A stretch of DNA of 64,000 nucleotides from HIMB114 sp052048155 (GCF_052048155.1 NZ_JBNAIK010000003.1:62001-126000); one strand, 5' to 3'. Positions 17,642-25,769 are shown, counted from the first letter of the stretch. The notes: generated by a model not told the origin, from the letters alone. Numbers and translations are program-made.

Positions 17642-17733
17642 TGGCGGACAGGGAGGGATTCGAACCCTCGTTACGATGTTACTCGTAAGGCTAGTTAGCA
17701 ACCAGCTGGTTTCAACCACTCACCCACCTGTCC
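17642..17733 (-). tRNA. tRNA-Ser (anticodon GCU)
   Basis: The minus strand folds as a class II tRNA of 92 nt. The acceptor stem pairs GGACAGG with CCTGTCC, followed by discriminator G and an encoded CCA (17642-17644). The D arm contains GAGTGGTTGAAA. The anticodon stem GCTGG/CTAGC holds the loop TTGCTAA with anticodon GCT, which reads AGC and AGU serine codons. A long variable arm and the T arm GAGGG-TTCGAAT-CCCTC complete it. The first 14 nt overlap the end of the DUF2784 gene (stop codon at 17720-17722). A protein gene begins 5 nt after the 3' end, so the tRNA is probably cut from a polycistronic transcript. Confidence 0.97.
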
Positions 17734-18091
17734 TAATTTTTTTAACTATATAATAGTAAATAAGTAAATTTACAAAAATTAAAATAACACCTAAATAAGT
17801 TTGTATCTCATAATTTAAGGCTGGTGGATAAATTATTTTAAAAATATAATTTTCAATAAAATCTACTGAATATTGATCTTTTCCAGCTTTTTTTAAAAAA
17901 AAATTCTCAAGATGAGTTAAAGGACATATAGAATGGCTTAATTCAATGTAAGCTCCCCAAGCAACTGCTGGAATGTGTACATAAATTATTTTCTTAAATT
18001 TTAAAATAAGTATTGCACCAAATATTACAAAAAGGATAAATAAAAAATGTAATAAAAGAGCTATTGTTGCAAATATTTCAAAAACACTCAA
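17720..18091 (-). CDS. DUF2784 family membrane protein
   Basis: A 123-residue protein of the DUF2784 family, whose function is not known. Hydrophobic segments lie at about 5-30, 40-52 and 98-116. The family pattern is clear: LLLHFLFILFVIFGAIL, HIPAVAWGAYIELSHSICPLT, LENFFLKKAG and the YPPALNYEIQ region. The start appears to be TTG at 18089-18091, right after the hemJ stop (one-base gap). The last four codons (Arg-Thr-Gly-Gly) and the TGA stop lie inside the 5' end of tRNA-Ser. RNase P cleavage would therefore remove the stop codon. Confidence 0.85.
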   Translation of the reverse strand: MSVFEIFATIALLLHFLFILFVIFGAILILKFKKIIYVHIPAVAWGAYIELSHSICPLTHLENFFLKKAGKDQYSVDFIENYIFKIIYPPALNYEIQTYLGVILIFVNLLIYYYIVKKIRTGG

Positions 18092-18092
18092 T

Positions 18093-18509
18093 TTAAAAAG
18101 GTTTTACCACAACCAATATTACTATAAGAATTAATAATATTGTTGGTACCTCGTTAATGTATCTAAAATATTTAGAAGTATATTTTGATGGTTCATTAAT
18201 TAATTTTTTTCTAACAACACCCAAATACATATGAAAAGCTGATAAAATAATAACTAGTGTAATTTTTGCATGTAACCAACCTGCTGAACCTACATAATGA
18301 ATTAAACCAATACCAAAAACCCAAGTAGCAATCATTGCTGGGTTCATGATGTATTTTAGAAGTTTATATTCCATCGTTTCAAAAGTTTTGCAAATAAGTT
18401 CACTATCAGCATTTTCTGCATGATAAACGAATAATCTTGGTAGATAAAAAAGTCCTGCAAACCAAGCTACAAAAGAAATAATATGAAAAACTTTAATCCA
18501 CTCGTACAT
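18093..18509 (-). CDS. hemJ: Protoporphyrinogen IX oxidase HemJ
   Basis: Membrane enzyme that oxidises protoporphyrinogen IX to protoporphyrin IX, the penultimate heme step in many alphaproteobacteria and cyanobacteria. The 138-residue sequence has about four membrane helices and the family pattern VFHIISFVAWFAGLFYLPRL, then FVYHAE, with a conserved N-terminal His and the Lys in LHAKITLVIILSAFHMY. An upstream GTG (18518) would add MEL; the ATG at 18507-18509 is preferred because it overlaps the hemF stop as TGATG. It fills the step between HemF and HemH in this operon. Confidence 0.93.
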   Translation of the reverse strand: MYEWIKVFHIISFVAWFAGLFYLPRLFVYHAENADSELICKTFETMEYKLLKYIMNPAMIATWVFGIGLIHYVGSAGWLHAKITLVIILSAFHMYLGVVRKKLINEPSKYTSKYFRYINEVPTILLILIVILVVVKPF

Positions 18510-19324
18510 CAATTCCACTCCACTTTTGGAGGCATTGACATTAAAATAGCCTCAACATTTCCATCTGTTTTTAAGCCAAATAAAGTGCCCCTGTCATACA
18601 ATAAATTGAATTCAACATATCTGGATCTTTTGTGCATTAATTTTTTCATATCTTCTTCAGTATAAGGTAAATCTTTTTTTCTTTCAGCATTATCGTGAAC
18701 AAAATTTTTAAAATAAACTCCTAAATTCTTGATAAAATTAAATTCGTTTTCAAAATTATCTTCATTTAAATAATCAAAGAAAATGCCACCTACTCCCCTT
18801 GGTTCTTTTCTGTGTTTTAAATAAAAATATTCATCACATTCTTTTTTCCATTTTGGATAATCATATGAGTTTTTTTTACACAAATTTTCTAAACCAGAGT
18901 GAAAAGATTTTGTTTCCTCATTTTCTGGTAAAGCAGGTGTCAAGTCACAGCCACCCCCAAACCAAGATTTTTCAGTTACAATAAACCTAGTATTAAAATG
19001 AGCTGCAGCTATTTTTGGATTTTTCATATGCGCAACTATAGAAATCCCAGCAGCCCAAAAATTTGCACTGTTTTCAGTTCCAGGTATTTTTTTTCTAAAT
19101 TCTTCACTAAACTTACCGTGTACAACAGAAATATTAACTCCAACTTTTTCAAACACTTCGCCTTTCATAATAGCCATAGTACCACCACCTCCACCTGGTC
19201 TATTCCATGTTTTTTTTTCAAATCTTTTTGTATCTAGAGATTCAAATGAACTAATCATTTGATTTTGTAAATCTTGAAACCAATTCGAGGTTAATTTTTT
19301 TTTGTCTTCTATATTTTTGCTCAT
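18509..19324 (-). CDS. hemF: Oxygen-dependent coproporphyrinogen III oxidase
   Basis: Oxidatively decarboxylates coproporphyrinogen III to protoporphyrinogen IX using O2. Family signatures are WNRPGGGGGTMAIMKGEVFE near residue 40, SVVHGKFSEEF, HFNTRFIVTEKSWFGGGCDL (as HFNTRF and WFGGGCDLTPALP), KEPRGVGGIFFDYL, RSRYVEFNLLYDRGTLFGL in two parts, and the closing MSMPPKVEWN. The ATG at 19322-19324 overlaps the hemH stop as ATGA; an upstream TTG would only add two residues. Length 271 is normal. Use of HemF means that this step needs oxygen. Confidence 0.96.
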   Translation of the reverse strand: MSKNIEDKKKLTSNWFQDLQNQMISSFESLDTKRFEKKTWNRPGGGGGTMAIMKGEVFEKVGVNISVVHGKFSEEFRKKIPGTENSANFWAAGISIVAHMKNPKIAAAHFNTRFIVTEKSWFGGGCDLTPALPENEETKSFHSGLENLCKKNSYDYPKWKKECDEYFYLKHRKEPRGVGGIFFDYLNEDNFENEFNFIKNLGVYFKNFVHDNAERKKDLPYTEEDMKKLMHKRSRYVEFNLLYDRGTLFGLKTDGNVEAILMSMPPKVEWN

Positions 19325-20343
19325 ACCCAACCTTGGAGTTCATTTTTAATTAAGGCTCCAATAAGGTTTATGTGATCAGGCTGATCATTTAAACAAGGAA
19401 TATAGCTAAACTTTTTTCCACCATGTTCTTCGAAAATTTCTCTATTTTCACCATCTAGCTCTTCAATAGTTTCCAAACAATCTGCAGAAAATCCTGGTGC
19501 AATAATTTGAAGGTGTTCTACTTTACCTTTGGCTAATTTTTCTACCGTCTTATCTGTGTAGGGTTGCAACCATTCTTCAGGTCCAAAACGAGATTGAAAA
19601 GTTGTCATGGCAAATTCTTCTGATAGACCCATTTCTTCTCTCACCAATCTTGTCGTTTTACTGCAAAGACAGTGATACGGGTCGCCTTTTGTAAAATACT
19701 TCTTTGGAATACCGTGATAACTGAATAAAATTTTATCTGGTTTGCCATGTTCATCCCAATGCTTTTGAATACTATTTGATAATGCCTTTATGTAATTAGG
19801 GTGATCGTGATAAGTTGATATAAACCTCAAAGACGGTACCCATCTCCATTTTTGCATTGTATTTGATACTGCATCAAATGTTGAACCAGTAGTAGCTGCA
19901 CAGTAATGTGGATACATCGGTAATATGATAATTTTATTACAATGTTTTTCTCTCAATTCTTCTAAGCCTTTTTCTATGCTAGGATTTCCATAGCGCATAC
20001 CTATTGCAAACTCTAGTTCTAGGTTTTCTTTTTTTAATAAATCTTGTGCAAGGTTTTTTTGTTTATTTAAAATCACTAAAAGTGGAGAACCTTCATCTGT
20101 CCAAACTTTTTGATAATTTTTTGCAGATTTTTGAGGTCTGGTATTCAAGATAATGCCATTTAAAATTATTTGCCAAATTAATTTTGGTGTTTCAATTACT
20201 CTGGGATCAGATAAAAATTCTTTTAAATAAACTCTTAATTCTTTGCGTTGAGGTTTATCAGGTGTTCCAAGATTAGATAACAAAATACCAATTTTCAATT
20301 TAGTACCGTGTTTGAAATCAGGATTTCCAATAAATTTTGCCAT
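19321..20343 (-). CDS. hemH: Ferrochelatase
   Basis: Inserts Fe2+ into protoporphyrin IX, the last step of heme synthesis. The 340-residue sequence has LLSNLGTPDKP (21-31), FLSDPRVIETP, AIGMRYGNPSIE, LPMYPHYCAATTGST, the catalytic His210 in LFSYHGIPKKYFTKGDPYH, FQSRFGPEEWLQPYTDKT and the conserved acidic CLETIEELDGE. Cysteines in HCLCSKTT could hold an iron-sulfur centre, but that is not established here. It shares one base with hemE and four with hemF, so translation of hemE-hemH-hemF is likely coupled. Confidence 0.96.
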   Translation of the reverse strand: MAKFIGNPDFKHGTKLKIGILLSNLGTPDKPQRKELRVYLKEFLSDPRVIETPKLIWQIILNGIILNTRPQKSAKNYQKVWTDEGSPLLVILNKQKNLAQDLLKKENLELEFAIGMRYGNPSIEKGLEELREKHCNKIIILPMYPHYCAATTGSTFDAVSNTMQKWRWVPSLRFISTYHDHPNYIKALSNSIQKHWDEHGKPDKILFSYHGIPKKYFTKGDPYHCLCSKTTRLVREEMGLSEEFAMTTFQSRFGPEEWLQPYTDKTVEKLAKGKVEHLQIIAPGFSADCLETIEELDGENREIFEEHGGKKFSYIPCLNDQPDHINLIGALIKNELQGWV

Positions 20344-21356
20344 TATAATTCTGTTCTAATTTTATCTATAAATAGTTTAACATTATGTTCTGGTGTAGTT
20401 TTTAAAACACCATGATCTAAACTGCAAATCCAGCCTGCTCTTTTGGCTAGATCTTGATCTTTTATATATTTAATAAAATTATCTAAATGCTTTTTAAACT
20501 CATCAATATCTTCAATAGCAAGGTATTCATTGGGAAAATTACCTTGAAGAGATAGATCTGTATTTGATAATTTAGAAAAAATATCTTGATTAGAACCTAC
20601 AACAGTTAATTTTAAATCTTTTATTGTCTTTAGACTTTCATACTTTTCATCATCAATATCTTTTGTAAAGTATCCAATTTTTCCAGGATACTTATGTGCA
20701 ATTTTCTCAATAAATGGTTTTACGTTCTTATTAAACTCATCGAGATTTAAATGCTGAGCTTCAGTATCAAAAATCATTAATATGTCTAAATCTATACCAA
20801 ACTGTAGATCAATATTCTCTTCGAGAATTTTTTCTATAACAGGTAAAAAATCATTTAATAAATTTGAGTTTGATTGAGGATGTCTTTGAGCAAATTTAAA
20901 TAAAGTATATGGAGCACCTACAAATCCAATTAAGGACTTATTATCAGGCAAAGTATCTCTGATTAAAGCCAAACCATCTATCTGAAATTTAATGTAATCA
21001 GAAAAACTTTGTTCTTTATCTTGATTGAGGATTTGTTCAGTTAAAGGATTAGCAAACTCTGGCCCTGGATTAAAAGCCAAGCCCATTCCAAGATAATCTA
21101 GTGGAAACAAAATATCACTAAAGAGAATTGCTGCATCAAAATCAAAATCTTGAATCGGGCCCATGGTTGTCTCGCAAATAAGCTCTGGTATCTTACATAA
21201 TTCTTCAAAAGTATGTTTTGTTTTTAAATTTTGATAATGCGAATGATAACGACCTGCTTGCCTCATCAACCAAATAGGAGGAACTTTCTGTTCAATGCGA
21301 TGTAATGCATTATAAAATTTTTGATTATAGATCTTTGGCAATGTCTCTAGCTCCAT
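20343..21356 (-). CDS. hemE: Uroporphyrinogen III decarboxylase
   Basis: Removes four acetate carboxyls from uroporphyrinogen III to give coproporphyrinogen III. Signatures are PPIWLMRQAGRYHSHYQNLK near residue 26 with the substrate-contacting Arg residues, AAILFSDILFPLDYLGM with the catalytic Asp, the GAPYTLF segment, and the C-terminal SLDHGVLKTTPEHNV. Length 337 is typical. The only ATG that keeps the family N-terminus is at 21354-21356, which makes a 32-nt overlap with the end of hemB, unusually long for this operon. Confidence 0.95.
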   Translation of the reverse strand: MELETLPKIYNQKFYNALHRIEQKVPPIWLMRQAGRYHSHYQNLKTKHTFEELCKIPELICETTMGPIQDFDFDAAILFSDILFPLDYLGMGLAFNPGPEFANPLTEQILNQDKEQSFSDYIKFQIDGLALIRDTLPDNKSLIGFVGAPYTLFKFAQRHPQSNSNLLNDFLPVIEKILEENIDLQFGIDLDILMIFDTEAQHLNLDEFNKNVKPFIEKIAHKYPGKIGYFTKDIDDEKYESLKTIKDLKLTVVGSNQDIFSKLSNTDLSLQGNFPNEYLAIEDIDEFKKHLDNFIKYIKDQDLAKRAGWICSLDHGVLKTTPEHNVKLFIDKIRTEL

Positions 21357-22233
21357 AAGTTATAATAAAATCAGCACCAGCTCTATGAATAGCTAATAAA
21401 CTTTCTTTATACAGTTTACTAAAATCACCAAGTTTGTTTTTTGCTAAATATTGTAAAGAAGCATATTCACCGCTTACTTGATACGCTCCAGTAGGTAATT
21501 TGGTTTTATTTTTTATTTCTCTGATCAAATCAATAGATGTGATACCGGGTTTTACCATTAAGAAAGAGGCTCCTTGCTTTGCATTCATTAATGAACTCTG
21601 TATTGCTTTTTTGCGATCATGAACTGGTAGTTGATAAGAAGATCGATCAAATTTTTTTGGAGAAGATTTTGCAGCATTTCTAAAAGGACCATAAAAACTA
21701 CTAAAAAATTTTGATGAATAACTCATAATTGGAGTTTTAAATTTTTTCTTTTTAAATAATGATCTTAAATATCTTGTTGTACCTTTCATCATATCACTAG
21801 GGGCTATGATGTCAGCTCCTGCTTGAATAAAAGTATCAGCTGCAATTCCAAGTGATTTATGAGTTTCTTTTAAATTTATTTTATTTTTATGAGTAATGCC
21901 GCAATGTCCATCAGTTGTGACTGAACATAAACATGTATCAACAATCATAACTATTCGTTTTCCAAATGTTTTTTTTATTTGAGATAATGATTGGTAATGA
22001 AAATTAAAATCTTCTGGTTTTTTTTGCTTAGTCTTTGGAACAATAAAAAAAATAAAATTTTTAACACCTTTTTTAATGTCAGATGAAATGGTTTTTTTGG
22101 CACTCTGGATTGTATGACTGTAATTGACCCCCAAACCTTTGATAACTTTTTTCGATTTCAAACCCTCTTCAATAAATATAGGTTGTATTAAATTGCTTGC
22201 TTTAAGCTTATTAGAATTAAAAAAATTTTTCAT
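21325..22233 (-). CDS. hemB: Delta-aminolevulinic acid dehydratase (porphobilinogen synthase)
   Basis: Condenses two ALA molecules into porphobilinogen. The Schiff-base lysines are Lys175 in SYSSKFFSSFYGPFR and Lys228 in FLMVKPGITSID. The metal-binding cysteines Cys101, Cys103 and Cys111 (VDTCLCSVTTDGHCG) indicate a zinc-type enzyme. YQVSGEYASL closes the active site. At 302 residues it is shorter than usual (about 325-335): the N-terminal arm with the RRLR motif that helps octamer formation is not present. It overlaps hemC by 4 nt (ATGA) and hemE by 32 nt. Confidence 0.95.
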   Translation of the reverse strand: MKNFFNSNKLKASNLIQPIFIEEGLKSKKVIKGLGVNYSHTIQSAKKTISSDIKKGVKNFIFFIVPKTKQKKPEDFNFHYQSLSQIKKTFGKRIVMIVDTCLCSVTTDGHCGITHKNKINLKETHKSLGIAADTFIQAGADIIAPSDMMKGTTRYLRSLFKKKKFKTPIMSYSSKFFSSFYGPFRNAAKSSPKKFDRSSYQLPVHDRKKAIQSSLMNAKQGASFLMVKPGITSIDLIREIKNKTKLPTGAYQVSGEYASLQYLAKNKLGDFSKLYKESLLAIHRAGADFIITYGARDIAKDL

Positions 22234-23708
22234 CTGGCTTGATATACACTCTCTTTAAAATCTTTATAATTAAAAAATAGTTTTAATCTTTTTTTAGGAA
22301 TTTCTTTTTTTAATTGCTCAAATGTTGAGCCAGGGCCACTGCAATGCTGATATTTTGTAATATCTGGTCTAATAGCTTTCGCTAATTTAAATGCTGAATA
22401 GCTCATCCAATAAAATACTTTTGCATTAAATAAATTATTTATGGTTTTAGAATTGATTTGAGGAATAAGCTCGTAACCATTAATTTGCTTAGTCTTATAA
22501 ATTGACATGCTCTTTTTATATGTAATTTTTTTAATATTTTTATAATTTCGATAATAAATTTCTGGGAAGCGATAATCTTCTCCCAAACCATCAAAACTAC
22601 ATTGTGCGATTTTATTTTCTTTAACAACTCTTTTCCAGGTTTGTATTCCACTCGTAATAAAAAAATTGTTATTATTTAAATCTTTAATTGAAAAATCTGG
22701 TCTTGTTAAAATGATTGTTGAGTTTTTTATTTTAGGAAGTTTTAACTCAATTCTTGAAAACATTTGATAATCTTTGATATTTTGAGGAAATATAGATTTT
22801 GTTTTCTTTATATTTTTTTTATTTAAAATTTTATTGATATGAAATTCTTTATTATTCCTAGCGTCAACACCCTTACTGAATAAGAAGTTATTATTTTTTA
22901 TTTCCTCTATGGTAATACCAATATCAAGACCACAGCCTCCACCATATTTTTTTAAAAGACTTCTTTCTTGATTACAAATAAATTGTGTTTTTTTACAATT
23001 AATTTTATTTAAAATAGATTTTGTTTTTTTATCATTTTTTAAATATTCAATTGCTATTGCCCCTTGGCTAGCAGCTGTAGGAAAAATTGATAAAGGTAGA
23101 ATAAATGGTTTAAATTTTTTAAAAAGATTTAAAAATTTTTTTGTTTCTACTGTATCTACTTTGTTCCCATATTTAAAAATTCTATCAATTGCAGCTTTTG
23201 CCATAAACACTGCATCATATTGATTTTTTAACGTTACTTTTAATAATCGAGTAGTTACATTTCCTCGTATAGTTTTTGTTTTGATATTTTTAACTCCTAT
23301 TAAATCTTTTAAAGCTCTAACAGATGATTTTCTTCTTGGTGATGATGTTCCAATAATTAAGTTTTTTTTATTCATGGATTTTTTTTTAATTAAAAGAAGA
23401 TCTCTGGGGTCATCTCTTGTGATTGTGATATAATCTGTCTTTGACTTTAAAATTGGTAAATCCTTGTAGGAATGAACGACACAATTAAAATGTTTATTTA
23501 TAAGACCCTTGGTTAATGATGTTGTAAAAATTCCATATCCTAAATTTTTCCACGGTGCGTGATCTTGATTCTTATCACCTTTAGTTGAATGATATTTAGT
23601 TGTAATTTTAATACTTTTAATTTTTTTCTTTAATTCTTGTTTTACGATAAAAGTTTGTATTTTGGCTAAAAAACTAGCTCTGGATCCTATTATTAAAGAT
23701 AAAGACAT
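22230..23708 (-). CDS. hemC: Hydroxymethylbilane synthase with long C-terminal extension (possible HemC-HemD)
   Basis: Polymerises four porphobilinogen molecules to hydroxymethylbilane. The HemC part (about 1-300) has LIIGSRASFLAKIQT, STKGDKNQD, HSYKDLP with the catalytic Asp83, GTSSPRRKSSVRAL, IRGNVTTRLLKV and the dipyrromethane-cofactor Cys259 in GGGCGLDIG. Typical HemC ends near residue 310; this protein runs to 492. The extra 190 residues are not a standard HemC feature. TIILTRPDFS, FFITSG, VFYWMSYSAFKLA and HCSGPGSTFEQLKK faintly resemble the two half-domains of uroporphyrinogen III synthase (HemD), which is otherwise missing from this gene cluster. It is the first gene of the minus-strand heme operon, divergent from hemA. 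Confidence 0.9.
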   Translation of the reverse strand: MSLSLIIGSRASFLAKIQTFIVKQELKKKIKSIKITTKYHSTKGDKNQDHAPWKNLGYGIFTTSLTKGLINKHFNCVVHSYKDLPILKSKTDYITITRDDPRDLLLIKKKSMNKKNLIIGTSSPRRKSSVRALKDLIGVKNIKTKTIRGNVTTRLLKVTLKNQYDAVFMAKAAIDRIFKYGNKVDTVETKKFLNLFKKFKPFILPLSIFPTAASQGAIAIEYLKNDKKTKSILNKINCKKTQFICNQERSLLKKYGGGCGLDIGITIEEIKNNNFLFSKGVDARNNKEFHINKILNKKNIKKTKSIFPQNIKDYQMFSRIELKLPKIKNSTIILTRPDFSIKDLNNNNFFITSGIQTWKRVVKENKIAQCSFDGLGEDYRFPEIYYRNYKNIKKITYKKSMSIYKTKQINGYELIPQINSKTINNLFNAKVFYWMSYSAFKLAKAIRPDITKYQHCSGPGSTFEQLKKEIPKKRLKLFFNYKDFKESVYQAR

Positions 23709-23714
23709 TGTTTA

Positions 23715-23742
23715 ATTATACTGTTCTTAAATGATATGATAA
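23715..23742 (-). promoter_or_regulatory. Putative promoter of the hemCBEHFJ operon
   Basis: On the minus strand a perfect -10 hexamer TATAAT (23715-23720) lies 6 nt before the hemC start codon, with TTATCA (23737-23742) as a 4/6 -35 match at 16-nt spacing. The short distance from the -10 to the ATG implies an almost leaderless transcript. This was read by eye in AT-rich DNA, so the -10 is stronger evidence than the -35. Confidence 0.45.
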
Positions 23743-23752
23743 GTGCGTCTAT

Positions 23753-23777
23753 TTAGATATTTTAATAGATAATCTAA
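23753..23777. promoter_or_regulatory. Imperfect inverted repeat between hemC and hemA
   Basis: TTAGAT (23753-23758) and ATCTAA (23772-23777) form an inverted repeat centred at 23765, with 9 of 12 positions matching across the full 25-bp element. It lies in the 86-nt divergent promoter region, just upstream of hemA. Alphaproteobacterial heme genes are often controlled by iron or heme regulators such as Irr or RirA, so an operator is plausible, but the match to any known consensus is not demonstrated. Confidence 0.35.
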
Positions 23778-23794
23778 TAGCTATAAACCTATTT

Positions 23795-25066
23795 ATGTCA
23801 GGCAACAAAGCTCATAATTGGAAATCATCATACAATTCAATATTCGATCAAAAATTACAGGAAATAAAAAACGAAGGTCATTATAGATACTTTAATGAGA
23901 TTGAGAGAAAAGCAGGCCAATATCCAAAAGCCCTACACCACAAAGATGGAAAAACTAAAGAAATTGATGTTTGGTGTTCAAATGATTATTTAAGCATGAG
24001 TCAAAACACCGAAGTGATGTCTGCAATGAAAAATGCAGTAGATCAATTAGGTGCTGGATCAGGTGGCACAAGAAATATATCTGGCACAACTCGATTTCAT
24101 GTAGAATTAGAAGAAAAAATTGCAAAATTACACAGCAAAGAAAGAGCCCTTGCTTTTAACTCTGGTTATAGTGCAAATGACTCTGCTTTAACCTCCATAT
24201 TATCAGCAATTGATAACTGTTTGGTACTAAGCGATGAGTTAAACCACGCCTCGTTAATTGAAGGTATTAGAGCAAGTAAAAGAGAAAAGGTAATTTATAA
24301 ACACAATGATGTAGAACATTTAAAGGCTGTTCTGAAGGGGATTCCTTTTAACAGGCCCAAAATGATCGTACTGGAGTCTGTATATTCAATGGAAGCAGAC
24401 TTTGCCCCATTAAAAGAAATTGTTGAAGTTGCTCATGAGCATGGAGCTTTAATTTATTTAGATGAAGTACATGCGGTTGGACTATACGGTGAGAATGCAG
24501 CAGGTATTGCGGAACAAGAAGGTGTAGCAGATCAAATAGATATTATTAACGGAACTTTAGCAAAAGCTTTTGGTCTAGCCGGAGGTTATATTGCTTCATC
24601 AAACTCTATTATTGATTTTGTAAGAAGCTTTTCTAAAGGATTTATTTTTACTACATCTATGTGTCCAGCAGTTGCAGCGGGAACATTAAAAAGTGTTGAA
24701 ACTGTTCAAGATAATCCTGAAATTAGATCGAAATTTTTTGAGAATGTTAAATTAGTTAAATCTGAACTCGAAAAAGCTGGAATACCATTTTTAGACTCTG
24801 GATCTCATATTATCCCAGTAATTATTGGTGAAAGTAAACTTTGTAGAAAAATAAGTGATTATTTATTAGAAGAACATCAAGTTTATGTGCAACCAATTAA
24901 TTTTCCAACAGTGCCAAAAGGAACTGAAAGAATAAGAATTACTCCTACTCCAAGTCACTCCAAAGAAGACATTAAAAAGTTTGTTAATGCAATAACACAA
25001 GCTTGGATAAAGTTCATGCCTAAACATGAACAGCTTATTTCGTCAAATATTCAGCTTAAAAAATAA
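23795..25066 (+). CDS. hemA: 5-aminolevulinate synthase
   Basis: PLP enzyme that condenses glycine and succinyl-CoA to ALA, the alphaproteobacterial (Shemin) entry to heme. The 423-residue sequence has WCSNDYLSMSQNTEV (60-74), GAGSGGTRNISGTTRFHVEL (86-105), DELNHASLIEGIR, the cofactor-binding LDEVHAVGLYG (Asp223) and the PLP lysine Lys257 in GTLAKAFGLAGGYIA. This distinguishes it from the related AKB synthase (Kbl) by the strong ALAS pattern. It needs glycine, which ties it to glyA at 2019-3305. It is divergent from hemC, and the converging pilin gene ends one base after its stop. Confidence 0.96.
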   Translation: MSGNKAHNWKSSYNSIFDQKLQEIKNEGHYRYFNEIERKAGQYPKALHHKDGKTKEIDVWCSNDYLSMSQNTEVMSAMKNAVDQLGAGSGGTRNISGTTRFHVELEEKIAKLHSKERALAFNSGYSANDSALTSILSAIDNCLVLSDELNHASLIEGIRASKREKVIYKHNDVEHLKAVLKGIPFNRPKMIVLESVYSMEADFAPLKEIVEVAHEHGALIYLDEVHAVGLYGENAAGIAEQEGVADQIDIINGTLAKAFGLAGGYIASSNSIIDFVRSFSKGFIFTTSMCPAVAAGTLKSVETVQDNPEIRSKFFENVKLVKSELEKAGIPFLDSGSHIIPVIIGESKLCRKISDYLLEEHQVYVQPINFPTVPKGTERIRITPTPSHSKEDIKKFVNAITQAWIKFMPKHEQLISSNIQLKK

Positions 25067-25067
25067 T

Positions 25068-25769
25068 TTAATAATTAACGTTAGACTCTATTTCGATAGC
25101 TGAAGATCTAATAAAACTACCATCAGAACAGTACTGAGTTTGAGCAATAGATTGGGTTATATAAGGAAGATGGTTTGCGTTTCGATGAGCTACAGGTGGT
25201 TTTGTTAAACCTCTATAATACCATCTTGAATTAACAACTCCTCCTGAAGTTGCCTTGCCTCCTTCCAAAGTATCTGAATGAGTTGAGCCTACAACGTAAT
25301 CTTCATTCATCGCTAATATGTAAAAAAGTGATTGTTCAACTTTGCAGTTCCAACCAGACAATAAATTACCTGATCTGTTACAGATAACTTGAACCATACC
25401 TTTCTTTTGATTTGCATGACTTTTAGAATTAATTGTGACCATTCTTTTAGTTGGAAACCAAGGGTTTTTAAAATGTGCGAAATGTTCTTTAGTAGCTCTA
25501 ACAAATTCTTCGCATGTAGAGTCTGAACTAATTTTACTGCCCGTTTTATTTCCGCTGCTATCAACTTCATCTAACGCAGAGGATAGTGAATTTGAAATAA
25601 CAGTATATTCAAAATCGATCGCCCTTGTTATCGTTTGAACATTTTGTTCAAAAACTTTTTGTTTAGCATTTTCAACGTATCTATCATAACCAACGATACC
25701 TACGCCCGCTAACACTCCGATAATCGCAACAACAACCAAAAGTTCTACGAGAGAGAAACCTTTGTTCAT
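25068..25769 (-). CDS. Type IV pilin-like protein (prepilin)
   Basis: A 233-residue protein with a classic short prepilin leader: MNKG is cut before FSLVELLVVVAIIGVLAGVG, with Phe+1 and Glu+5, by a prepilin peptidase. The first 28 mature residues form the membrane/assembly helix, and a globular domain follows. The globular part is longer than most major pilins (usually 130-170 in total) and holds cysteines near residues 82, 133, 143 and 217 that could form disulfides. No pilus assembly gene is adjacent, so it may be a minor pilin or a pseudopilin for DNA uptake or secretion. A perfect hairpin occupies the bases just before its ATG. Confidence 0.85.
   Translation of the reverse strand: MNKGFSLVELLVVVAIIGVLAGVGIVGYDRYVENAKQKVFEQNVQTITRAIDFEYTVISNSLSSALDEVDSSGNKTGSKISSDSTCEEFVRATKEHFAHFKNPWFPTKRMVTINSKSHANQKKGMVQVICNRSGNLLSGWNCKVEQSLFYILAMNEDYVVGSTHSDTLEGGKATSGGVVNSRWYYRGLTKPPVAHRNANHLPYITQSIAQTQYCSDGSFIRSSAIEIESNVNY

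Noticed and set aside
22439..22651. Second minus-strand open frame inside hemC
   Set aside because: It is an alternate frame of the HemC extension without features of its own; the main frame is continuous.
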